NCBI RefSeq assembly: GCF_000527155.1
Contig: NZ_AZUQ01000001.1
Span: 2,804,168-2,868,167, forward strand
Length of the DNA stretch: 64,000 nucleotides
Source: Haloglycomyces albus DSM 45210
Lineage (GTDB): Bacteria > Actinomycetota > Actinomycetes > Mycobacteriales > Micromonosporaceae
Reading direction: 5' to 3'
The notes under the pieces were generated by a model. That model saw only the letters and a program-made list of their open reading frames with translations, ran no database searches and was not told the DNA's origin. Each line of letters begins with the position of its first letter. Position 1 is the stretch's first letter. Shown in pieces: positions 34,573 through 42,256 of this stretch. Both the position numbers and the translations under genes were made by a program.

Positions 34573-35202
34573 ATGACTGACCCTACTTCGCATTCCAAAT
34601 CTGATAAACCGCAGGGCTTTGCCCCTCTGCGGTGGCGCATGGTGGACATCATCACCTGCGCCGTCCTCGCAGTCGCCTTCGGTGTGGTTTTCTGGGCCTG
34701 GAACCTGATGTGGGCCTTTTCCACTCCGGCATTGGAAGCCGTTTACCCGCCCCTGAAGGGAATCCTCTACGGTGTCTGGTTGATTCCGGCGGTCCTGGCA
34801 CCATTGATCGTTCGGAAAGCCGGTGCCTCGGTCTTCACCGAAGGTCTCGCTGCCAGCGTGAGCCTCTTGATGGGGTCCCAATGGGGTGTGTTGGTGGCCG
34901 TCCAAGGTGTCGTGCAGGGTCTGGGCGGTGAACTGGCTTTTGCCGGCGGCCGCTACCGTCATTACAATCGTGGCATCGCGATTCTGGCCGGTGCCTTGGC
35001 CGCGACCACCGCTACGATCTGGGACGTATTCGCTTACTACAGTGCCACCGGACTCTGGACCTTCCAGGTTCCATTCGTCCTCATCTCGGCGACCTCGGGT
35101 GCCATCGTCGCCGGTCTGGGATCGTGGTACCTGATGCGCGCGCTCTTGCCTACCGGGGCTTTGAACTCACTGGCGGCGGGCGCCGAACGGGAACGGATCT
35201 AG
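34573..35202 (+). CDS. ykoE: YkoE, substrate-binding (S) component of a thiamine-precursor ECF transporter
   Basis: Integral membrane protein that binds thiamine or its hydroxymethylpyrimidine precursor. 209 residues with about five or six helices (DIITCAVLAVAFGVVFWAW, YGVWLIPAVLAPLIV, ILAGALAATTATIWDVFAYY) and the YkoE region MGSQWGVLVAVQGVVQGLGGELAFA. GAAAGG precedes the ATG. It heads ykoE-ykoD-ykoC under the TPP riboswitch. Confidence 0.93.
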   Translation: MTDPTSHSKSDKPQGFAPLRWRMVDIITCAVLAVAFGVVFWAWNLMWAFSTPALEAVYPPLKGILYGVWLIPAVLAPLIVRKAGASVFTEGLAASVSLLMGSQWGVLVAVQGVVQGLGGELAFAGGRYRHYNRGIAILAGALAATTATIWDVFAYYSATGLWTFQVPFVLISATSGAIVAGLGSWYLMRALLPTGALNSLAAGAERERI

Positions 35203-35208
35203 AGAACC

Positions 35209-36645
35209 ATGGTCGTCACCGCACGTGGCCTTGGCTTCAGGCATGCCGGTCGCCGCGCCCCGGCGGTGCAGGAGCTCGACTTTCACATCGCGGATGGGGA
35301 GAACGTTCTCTTGCTGGGGCCGTCGGGCAGCGGTAAATCGACGCTCTTGGCGCTTCTGGCGGGGCTGGCGGATACCAGAGGCGGCGAGCTCAGTGGAGAG
35401 TTGACAATCGACGGCTCCGACCCGGCCGTACGGCGCAATGGATCCGGCATGGTCTTTCAGGACCCACTGAGCCAGATCATTATGGCGCGTTGTGGTGACG
35501 ATGTGGCTTTTGGCCTGGAAAACCAGGCCACTCCCGAATCCGATATCTGGCCGATGGTGCGGCGTGCGCTGGCGGGGGTCGGATTTCCCTATCCACTCCA
35601 CCACCCCACCGCGGCCCTGTCGGGCGGCGAAATGCAGCGTCTCGCCATTGCGGGAAACTTGGCTCGCCGCCCGGGCCTGATGCTGTTCGATGAACCTTCG
35701 GCCAATCTGGACGCCGAGGGACGCTCGCTGGTGTGGCAAGCGCTCGATCCCATCTTGGCCGATCCTGACATGACGTGTGTGATGGTGGAACACCGGTTGG
35801 CCGAGGTCGGTGATCGTTTCGATCGTGCGCTGGTTCTGGACGGTGAGGGGAGACTGTTGGCCTCCGGATCTGCCGCCACCGTTCTCGCCGAACACGATGA
35901 TCGCTTGATCGAGCACGGTATCTGGAGCCCCAATGTCCCCGTTCCATCGCCACGACGCGGGGACCCCGGCCGGGTGTGCCTGTCGGCGACGAAGCTCGCC
36001 TATCGTTATAAACGATCCGATCATAATGCCGTGGAAGGGATTGACCTGCAACATCGATCAGGTGAAATGGTGGCGATCACCGGATCCAACGGATCGGGAA
36101 AAAGCACCTTGACGCGCTTGCTGGGAGGACTCGAGAAGCCGCGCACCGGTGCCGTGCGGGTCAGCGACTCGAATGTTCCACTACATCGGATGAAGGCACC
36201 GACCTTGGCCGGGCATGTGGGAACGGTGTTCCAGAATCCGGAAAATCAATTCATCACTTCCGAAGTCCGCGAGGAGCTGGCCTTCAGCCCACGCATGGCC
36301 GGTTGGGCGGAGAGCCGAACGGAACGTCGAGTGGACGAACTCCTGGAGCGTCTGGGACTGAGCCGTTTGGCCAGAGCCAACCCGTTTACGCTATCGGGCG
36401 GTGAAGCACGCCGTCTCTCGGTCGCCGCGGCATTGGCCGCCGCTCCCGGTGTCCTGCTGCTGGACGAACCCAGCTACGGGCAAGATCGGAGAACCTGGGC
36501 GGAGATGCTGGACCTGGTGCATCAAGTACGGAGTGAGGGAACCGGAATCATAGCCGTCACCCATGATCGAGACTTCGTGGCGGCATTGAGTGACCGCGAG
36601 ATCGTCCTATCGGACGGTCGTGTGGCGGAGGAACGACAATGGTGA
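35209..36645 (+). CDS. ykoD: YkoD, ECF transporter ATPase with two fused ABC domains
   Basis: 478 residues: two ABC cassettes in one chain. First: Walker A LLGPSGSGKSTLLALL (about 37-52), signature LSGGEMQRLAIA, Walker B LMLFDEPSANLD. Second: ITGSNGSGKSTLTRLL (about 293), LSGGEARRLSVAAAL, VLLLDEPSYGQD. Energises uptake through YkoE with YkoC. Starts 6 bases after ykoE and overlaps ykoC by 7 bases. Confidence 0.95.
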   Translation: MVVTARGLGFRHAGRRAPAVQELDFHIADGENVLLLGPSGSGKSTLLALLAGLADTRGGELSGELTIDGSDPAVRRNGSGMVFQDPLSQIIMARCGDDVAFGLENQATPESDIWPMVRRALAGVGFPYPLHHPTAALSGGEMQRLAIAGNLARRPGLMLFDEPSANLDAEGRSLVWQALDPILADPDMTCVMVEHRLAEVGDRFDRALVLDGEGRLLASGSAATVLAEHDDRLIEHGIWSPNVPVPSPRRGDPGRVCLSATKLAYRYKRSDHNAVEGIDLQHRSGEMVAITGSNGSGKSTLTRLLGGLEKPRTGAVRVSDSNVPLHRMKAPTLAGHVGTVFQNPENQFITSEVREELAFSPRMAGWAESRTERRVDELLERLGLSRLARANPFTLSGGEARRLSVAAALAAAPGVLLLDEPSYGQDRRTWAEMLDLVHQVRSEGTGIIAVTHDRDFVAALSDREIVLSDGRVAEERQW

Positions 36646-37412
36646 CCGCTCTGCCGTTGTGTCCGCCCGAATCTCTGGTCGCGCGGTTGAACCCACTGTC
36701 CAAACTCATCGCCGCCGCGTCTGTCACCTTGGCCGCCTTCCTTCTTGACTCCTGGCAGGAATTGGGGCTCTTGCTGGGTTTCAGTCTGTTGCTCACCGCG
36801 GTATCGGGGGTGTCGTGGCCGCGCCTGGCCCACCGACTGCTTTTCTTCTGGTCGGCCGCCGCGATGGTGGTATTCATCAATACCGTCTGGGCAGCGGAGA
36901 AAACAGGACAGGTGTGGTGGACCTGGGGTCCGATCACCGTCGCCTCCGACGCTTTGGAAACGGGCACCGTTCTGGGACTGCGAGTGGCGATCGCCGCCCT
37001 GGTCGGTTTGGTCGGGTTGACGACGACCGATCCCACCGATATGGCAGACGCCCTGATGCAGCAGTGGCGGGTCTCCGAACGATTCACCATCGGCGCTTTG
37101 ACCGCATTGCGCATGCTGCCGTTGCTGGCCGAAGAATGGCAGCGCCTCAGTAGCGCTCGTCGCGCCCGAGGCCTGGACGGACGAGGAAATCCCATACGCC
37201 GAGTGCGCCTGTTTGCCTCGACCATGTTCGGCCTCCTGGTCATCGCCCTGCGGCGAGGACAACGCCTCGCGCTCGCCGTGGAGGCACGTGGCTTTGATCC
37301 GGCGGTCGACCGCACGTATGCGCGCCGATCGCGCTGGCACGGTCGCGACTGGGTATTGGTGGCGGTGGTCCTGGTATCGCTCTCCACCCTATTGGTCGTC
37401 TCGTCACGATAA
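36639..37412 (+). CDS. ykoC: YkoC, transmembrane (T) component of the ECF transporter
   Basis: 257 residues, EcfT type. Several helices, and the two coupling motifs that touch the ATPases: LSSARRARGLDGRG and LALAVEARGFDPA (both A-R-G type). Overlaps the ykoD stop by 7 bases (translational coupling). Confidence 0.93.
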   Translation: MVTALPLCPPESLVARLNPLSKLIAAASVTLAAFLLDSWQELGLLLGFSLLLTAVSGVSWPRLAHRLLFFWSAAAMVVFINTVWAAEKTGQVWWTWGPITVASDALETGTVLGLRVAIAALVGLVGLTTTDPTDMADALMQQWRVSERFTIGALTALRMLPLLAEEWQRLSSARRARGLDGRGNPIRRVRLFASTMFGLLVIALRRGQRLALAVEARGFDPAVDRTYARRSRWHGRDWVLVAVVLVSLSTLLVVSSR

Positions 37413-37509
37413 GTATGATTCGATCTCATTCAAATTGACGCCTCTGGGAGTTATCTCCTTTACGATTTGTTACGGCATGGGCGTACATTTCGGACGAAGG
37501 GGGTACGGC

Positions 37510-38019
37510 GTGGCGACCTTGAGTGTATGGATTTTTCCCAATGTGGACGCCGCAGCGAACGCCGAACGCGATTTGATGGGGATGTCCAAGCAGAGGCTCA
37601 TTGAAGTCGAAGACTTGGCGGTGGTCTCGTGGCCGGACGGTGCTAAAAAACCCCATACCTCGCGATTGGACGATCTGACGTGGACGGGAGCCGGATGGGG
37701 AGCGCTGTGGGGCATGCTCCTAGGGATGCTGTTCTTCATGCCGATCCTCGGGTCGGCGCTTGGCGCCGCGATCGGCGGTGTCACCGGGCATTTCGCCAAT
37801 GTGGGAATCGATAGGGATTTCATCGCCGACGTCACGACCAAAGTGAAACCGGGAACCTCGGCACTGTTTCTCATGAGTGAGGAAGAGGTCGTCGATCGAA
37901 TTCGAGAGGCTTTTAGCGGTGCCGAGTTGATTTACACGAATCTGAGTGCCGAACAGGAGATGAAGCTGCGGGAGGCGTTCCAGTCGGAACCGTCGTCGGG
38001 AGAAGCGCCGACCTCGTAG
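37510..38019 (+). CDS. DUF1269 membrane-associated protein
   Basis: 169 residues from the GTG at 37510, with AAGGGGG 5-6 bases upstream; the longer frame upstream overlaps ykoC antisense-free but has no site. Central Gly-rich hydrophobic hairpin (GWGALWGMLLGMLFFMPILG and the following ALGAAIGGVTGHF) as in DUF1269 proteins, with soluble alpha/beta ends (ATLSVWIFPNVDAAANAERDL; TSALFLMSEEEVVDRI). Function unknown. Confidence 0.85.
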   Translation: MATLSVWIFPNVDAAANAERDLMGMSKQRLIEVEDLAVVSWPDGAKKPHTSRLDDLTWTGAGWGALWGMLLGMLFFMPILGSALGAAIGGVTGHFANVGIDRDFIADVTTKVKPGTSALFLMSEEEVVDRIREAFSGAELIYTNLSAEQEMKLREAFQSEPSSGEAPTS

Positions 38020-38156
38020 CAGGGGTCGTTCGAATCCAACGTGTCGGAGTGGACTTCCCGTAAGTGGGGCCCTACGCTCGTGTCGGGCTCGGCTGCGCGT
38101 CTTTGGGGACGCAACGCGCAGGCAACATAACGATGCCGTTTTGGAGGAGGTGGCGA

Positions 38157-38315
38157 ATGGACACCGTCATTATGGCCCTATTGCTGGTCTTGTGCGCGGC
38201 AGCGTACACAGCACGCCGACGAGGCGTCGTGCTGCTGTTGTGGGGAATCAGCCTGATCGCGATGTTGGCCCTGTTCAGTTACCATGTCACCGATCCGCTG
38301 GGATATAGCTGGTAG
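38157..38315 (+). CDS. DUF5993 small membrane protein, DsbB partner
   Basis: 52 residues from the ATG at 38157 with GGAGGAGG upstream. Two helices (TVIMALLLVLCAAAYTA and VVLLLWGISLIAMLALFSYH) and the ending HVTDPLGYSW match the DUF5993 family, which is usually encoded just before a DsbB-like gene, as here (8 bases apart). Probably forms a complex with it. Confidence 0.8.
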   Translation: MDTVIMALLLVLCAAAYTARRRGVVLLLWGISLIAMLALFSYHVTDPLGYSW

Positions 38316-38323
38316 GGGTGCCC

Positions 38324-39076
38324 ATGACGAATAAACTGGGATTCTGGCTGGCTCATCTTTTCGTGCTGGCATATTTGGCGGTGCTCCTCATGGCGTTTGG
38401 AGTGCAATTCGTTGCCGGTGAGTTCCCTTGTCCTCTGTGCATGTTGCAGCGTATGGCGATGATTCTCGCCTGTGTGGGACCGATTTACATCATCTCCAGA
38501 GCACGCCACGGCGAAGTGTCGATCGGCGACTTCGCGTTTGGGTACGGTCTGAGTATCGTGGCGGCCGTGGCCGGTGCCGCGATGTCGGCCCGTCAGGTAC
38601 TACTCCACATCCTTCCGGGCGACCCCGGGTACGGGTCACCGGTCTTGGGGTTGCACCTGTATACCTGGGCCTTTATTACTTTCACCGTGGTGATCGTGTT
38701 CAGTGCGGTCATGGTGATCTTCGCCGACCGGCTGCGCCCCAAGACAAGCAAAGGCGGTCTACTGTCCAAACTCTTGATATGGGTGTTCCTGGCTATGCTG
38801 GTAGCACAAATCGTCACGGTCTTTGCCTTGGAAGGACTGCATTGGGTCCTGCCGGATAATCCGGACGGCTACCGCCTTTTCGACCGGATCGGGTTATTTG
38901 AGCTGCCGGCAGAATCGCTCGACCGTGTCGATCGATTCCTGAGCGGTCAGGATGCGACGGTGCCCGAGGCGGTCGGTAGCGACGAATTCGGCGTTCGGCC
39001 ATGCTTCGGCCAGCGCTTGGCCCCATTTGATCGGGTTGGGGCGGTCCCAGGAGTCGTGCAGTACCACGGTGGGTGA
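38324..39076 (+). CDS. dsbB: DsbB-like disulfide bond formation protein, C-terminus running antisense into the next gene
   Basis: Four-helix membrane oxidoreductase that passes electrons from thiol proteins to quinone. 250 residues from the ATG at 38324 (GTG at 38318 also possible). The CXXC is in GEFPCPLCMLQRMAM (about 35-49). The second Cys pair of E. coli DsbB is absent. The family fold ends around VLPDNPDGYRLF (residue 188 or so), but no stop follows until 39076, so about 60 residues overlap the convergent hydrolase gene by 183 bases in the codon-on-codon phase. The tail is probably functionless. Confidence 0.82.
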   Translation: MTNKLGFWLAHLFVLAYLAVLLMAFGVQFVAGEFPCPLCMLQRMAMILACVGPIYIISRARHGEVSIGDFAFGYGLSIVAAVAGAAMSARQVLLHILPGDPGYGSPVLGLHLYTWAFITFTVVIVFSAVMVIFADRLRPKTSKGGLLSKLLIWVFLAMLVAQIVTVFALEGLHWVLPDNPDGYRLFDRIGLFELPAESLDRVDRFLSGQDATVPEAVGSDEFGVRPCFGQRLAPFDRVGAVPGVVQYHGG

Positions 39077-39775
39077 GGGAACGTCCATGTCCAGCAAGGT
39101 GGTTTGGGTTAGCGAGCTTTGAGTGGCGCGGTCGAGTTTGGGTAGGAGTCGTTGCATGGTCCGGGGTCCGGCGGGAACATAGGAGTTGAGAGTGTCGCTG
39201 AAGGCTTGTGGTCCGCCGACCCAGGGAGCGACCAGGATCAAGCCGGTCTGGGCGAGTTTGGCGTCCTGTTCCTGTAGCGCTTCGACGGCGGTGAAGCATC
39301 CCAGCGAGTGAGCCAAAACCAACTCGGGGTGTCCGAAGTGCTCTATGAGAGCGGCCCAGGTGCCGATCATTTCGGGAGCATTGCTGTGGGTGTCGCCCCA
39401 CATCCCGGGGCCGGAATTCCCGTGGCTGGGCGCGTCGAAGGAGATCACCCGATAGCCGTTCTCCACCAGAACCTCGGCAAGCCGCTGGGTGTCTCCGGTG
39501 CAGCCTCCCCAGCCGTGGAAGGCGAAGGCCAAGGGGCCTTCGCCCCATTCCCAGCCCCACAAGGTGGTCGTGCCGTGCGTGAAGGACAGTTTGGTCGCCC
39601 CGGAGGGAACGTTGCCGCGCAGTCGACGACGAGGATTCGGCGGAATGCGGAACCAGCGGTCTTTCATGACCTGTGCGGCCAGATTGGGGGCGATGGTATC
39701 GGCGGCCGTGAACACCGCGTTCAACACTGGATTAGACCGAACGGTCGTGCTTTTTTGTTTGTCCGTAGTGGCCAC
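38894..39775 (-). CDS. Alpha/beta hydrolase
   Basis: 293 residues, start GTG 39775 with GAAAGGAC upstream. Motifs: oxyanion AFAFHGWGGCTGD, ISFDAPSHGNSG, nucleophile VLAHSLGCFTAVEAL, acid VVLHDSWDRPNP, and His in DRLGHRRIL. Substrate unknown. It follows the tetR gene by 46 bases and is the likely target of that repressor. Confidence 0.9.
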   Translation of the reverse strand: MATTDKQKSTTVRSNPVLNAVFTAADTIAPNLAAQVMKDRWFRIPPNPRRRLRGNVPSGATKLSFTHGTTTLWGWEWGEGPLAFAFHGWGGCTGDTQRLAEVLVENGYRVISFDAPSHGNSGPGMWGDTHSNAPEMIGTWAALIEHFGHPELVLAHSLGCFTAVEALQEQDAKLAQTGLILVAPWVGGPQAFSDTLNSYVPAGPRTMQRLLPKLDRATQSSLTQTTLLDMDVPSPTVVLHDSWDRPNPIKWGQALAEAWPNAEFVATDRLGHRRILTAQESIDTVERFCRQLK

Positions 39776-39821
39776 GGCAATGTCCTTTCATGGATGGCTC
39801 GGAACCGGGATCGGAACGGCT

Positions 39822-40403
39822 TCACGCTCGTAGCGAGTCGATGAGGCGGTTCAAGGCGGTCCAGGTTCGTTTATCCGCGTCGGGAAATTCGAGAATCCGA
39901 TGTGTCCAGTTGTAGGTCATGAGGATTCCGAAGACTTCCTGTCCGATCTGTATCGGATCGGTGGTCGAGGCGAATTCACCTTCGGTGACTGCGGTTGTGA
40001 CGATCTGGGAGATGCAATCCAGGAGGTCCTTTTGATCGGCGACCATCCGGTCGTTCAAGGGGCCGTCAAGGTCGTCGAACTCGTTGGCGGTAGCGAGGAA
40101 GAGGCAGCCTCCCGGGCGTGAATACCAATTCATCCAATGCTGTACCAGCGATTCCAATCGCCGGATACCGCGTGGTGCGGCCAGAGAGGGGCGAATGACC
40201 TGATTGATGAATTCTACGCCGTTGCGTTCCATGCAGGCCAGTTGAAGTGCTTCTTTGGACTTGAAATGGGCCCAGACGCCGGATTTGGACATATCGGCGG
40301 AGGCGGCGACCGCACCGATGCTCAGTCCGCTCAACCCGTGATATCGCGCTAGACGCACGGCGGTGTCGAGAATCGTCTGCCTCGTCTGATCGCCTTTGCC
40401 CAT
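39822..40403 (-). CDS. TetR-family transcriptional regulator
   Basis: 193 residues from the ATG at 40403. N-terminal HTH: RQTILDTAVRLARYHGLSGL, SIGAVAASADMSKSGVWAHF, KSKEALQLACM. The C-terminal part (YSRPGGCLFLATANEFDDLDG) is of the YjdC/TetR_C type that binds small ligands. No ribosome binding site. A 14-bp palindrome sits in its promoter, so it is probably autoregulated together with the hydrolase downstream. Confidence 0.92.
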   Translation of the reverse strand: MGKGDQTRQTILDTAVRLARYHGLSGLSIGAVAASADMSKSGVWAHFKSKEALQLACMERNGVEFINQVIRPSLAAPRGIRRLESLVQHWMNWYSRPGGCLFLATANEFDDLDGPLNDRMVADQKDLLDCISQIVTTAVTEGEFASTTDPIQIGQEVFGILMTYNWTHRILEFPDADKRTWTALNRLIDSLRA

Positions 40404-40414
40404 GGTTCTATTAA

Positions 40415-40428
40415 AGCACGGTCGTGCT
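40415..40428. promoter_or_regulatory. Palindromic operator upstream of tetR
   Basis: AGCACG-GT-CGTGCT, a perfect 6+2+6 palindrome 12 bases before the tetR ATG, in AT-rich flanks where the promoter must lie (between the cobS stop at 40447 and 40403). Typical TetR site; the binding protein is inferred. Confidence 0.65.
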
Positions 40429-40446
40429 AAAAAGTCGATGTGGACT

Positions 40447-41184
40447 TTATGTGAAACGCATGGCTGCCACGAGGCCGAGCATGACCAGTATTTCGAGTGT
40501 GACGGCCGCCGCACCCAGCAGATCGCCATTCGAGCTCAGGTACCGCTCCCAACTGCGATACACCACCTCGGTCACCACTATCAGAAGTGGAAATGCGGCC
40601 GCCCACCACCATTGACCGGTCGTCAGGTCCAATGCCACCGCCAGGAACATCATGGTGACGGCGACGGTGAACGTAACGGGCCAACCCCGGGCCTTACGAT
40701 GCAGATCGTGAGTGAGGGACTGTTCATGTTCGGATGACGTTCGCGACAGCATCCACACCGAGGCGCACCGTCCACACACGGGAATGACGGCTATCGCCAT
40801 CCAAGCTCCGGCGAACTCCATCACGGTAGCGAGGAGCGCGAATCGGGCGAGAAGAGTGGTAGTGGCCGTTACCGATCCCAAGGCCCCGATACGGGAGTCC
40901 TTAATAGCCTGACGCACGCGGTCAGGACGGTGTTTGACCGCCAAACCGTCGGCGGTGTCGGCCACGCCGTCGAGATGAAAACCGCCGGTGACCTTGAGGT
41001 CGACGGCCAGAATCGCGGCGGCTGCGACCAAGGGGCCTGCCAAGACATCGCCTACGAGCGCGGCGGCCGCCCAGGCCAATCCCACGACGAGGCCGACGAG
41101 AGGAAAGGCGGCCAGGGATCGGCGGGTGAGAGGACCCGCCGACCGAACCGGAAGGGTGGTGAGGAATCCAACGGCGTTACGCAT
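40447..41184 (-). CDS. cobS: Adenosylcobinamide-GDP ribazoletransferase (cobalamin synthase)
   Basis: Membrane enzyme joining AdoCbi-GDP to alpha-ribazole (phosphate). 245 residues from the ATG at 41184. Signature AVDLKVTGGFHLDGVADTADGL with metal-binding Asp, then KDSRIGALGSV; six or so helices. Overlaps the cobT stop by 8 bases. Last gene of the cobalamin operon. Confidence 0.95.
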   Translation of the reverse strand: MRNAVGFLTTLPVRSAGPLTRRSLAAFPLVGLVVGLAWAAAALVGDVLAGPLVAAAAILAVDLKVTGGFHLDGVADTADGLAVKHRPDRVRQAIKDSRIGALGSVTATTTLLARFALLATVMEFAGAWMAIAVIPVCGRCASVWMLSRTSSEHEQSLTHDLHRKARGWPVTFTVAVTMMFLAVALDLTTGQWWWAAAFPLLIVVTEVVYRSWERYLSSNGDLLGAAAVTLEILVMLGLVAAMRFT

Positions 41185-42241
41185 CAGGCGGCGTGACTCC
41201 CATTTCCTCCAATGTGGCGACGTGATGGAGGAGTGCGGCCGCACCTTTCAGCAGCGGATAGGCGGAGATGGCACCGGTGCCTTCGCCAAGACGCATGTCC
41301 AAGTCCAGTAGCGGCGACAGTCCCAGCCTCCGCAGGCCGATGGTGGCGGCCGGCTCAACGGAGCGGTGCCCGGCGATCATGTAGCCCACCGTGTGAGGCT
41401 GTAGCGCCTGGGCAACTAGGGCGGAGGCGACGGCGTTGACGCCGTCCAGAATGACGGGGACCCGATACGAGGCGGCGGCCATGATGAGACCGACCATGGC
41501 CGCGTGCTCCAACCCACCGAGAGAAGCCAGCGTAATGAGGGGTTCCCTGGACGACCCGTGCCGTTCGAGTGCCGCGTCGACAACGGTGGTTTTCAATTTC
41601 AAGGTGTCGTCGTCGATTCCCGTGCCACGTCCGGTGACTTCGGCGGCCGATGATTTACCGAAGGCGGCTATCAGAGCGGCCGCCGCGGTGGTATTGGCGA
41701 TTCCCATGTCGCCGGGAATGATGACCTGCGCTCCGCCGTCGATCATTTCTCCCGCCACAGCCGCGGCAAAGGCGATCGACACCGACGCGGTCTCGGTGTC
41801 CATGGCGGGCATGCGGCTGAGATCGCGCGTGGGGCCGGTGACCGGCGCGCGGTGGACCTGGAGACCGTGGGGGACCCCACCGTTCACTCCGGCGTCGATG
41901 ACCGACACCCAGACGCCGTTGGCCTCCGCCAAGGCGTTGGCCGAAGCACCGCCTTGGATGAAATTGGCGACCATGAGGCCGGTGAGCGACTGAGGCCATG
42001 GGCTCACCCCTTGGGCGTGGACGCCGTGGTCGGCGGCGGCGATGATGGCGGCCGCGCGAGTAGGAACGGGTGGAGGGCAGTTTCCCGAGATTCCGGCGAG
42101 CCGCACCCCCAAGTCCTCCAAAACACCGAGGGAACCGGGCGGCTTGGCCAGCGTCAGGTGGCGTTGGCGAGCCCCCTCTTCGGCCTCGGTATCGGTCGGC
42201 GTGATGGAATCACGCCACTGTTGTAGGCGTTCGATGCTCAT
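41177..42241 (-). CDS. cobT: Nicotinate-nucleotide--dimethylbenzimidazole phosphoribosyltransferase
   Basis: Activates the lower ligand by making alpha-ribazole phosphate. 354 residues; GDMGIANTTAAAALIAA, ADHGVHAQGVSPWPQSLTGL and catalytic Glu near the end (DLDMRLGEGTGAI) are clear. Follows cobU-cobC by 15 bases. Confidence 0.97.
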   Translation of the reverse strand: MSIERLQQWRDSITPTDTEAEEGARQRHLTLAKPPGSLGVLEDLGVRLAGISGNCPPPVPTRAAAIIAAADHGVHAQGVSPWPQSLTGLMVANFIQGGASANALAEANGVWVSVIDAGVNGGVPHGLQVHRAPVTGPTRDLSRMPAMDTETASVSIAFAAAVAGEMIDGGAQVIIPGDMGIANTTAAAALIAAFGKSSAAEVTGRGTGIDDDTLKLKTTVVDAALERHGSSREPLITLASLGGLEHAAMVGLIMAAASYRVPVILDGVNAVASALVAQALQPHTVGYMIAGHRSVEPAATIGLRRLGLSPLLDLDMRLGEGTGAISAYPLLKGAAALLHHVATLEEMGVTPPDA

Positions 42242-42256
42242 GGAGCCGGTCCTTTC

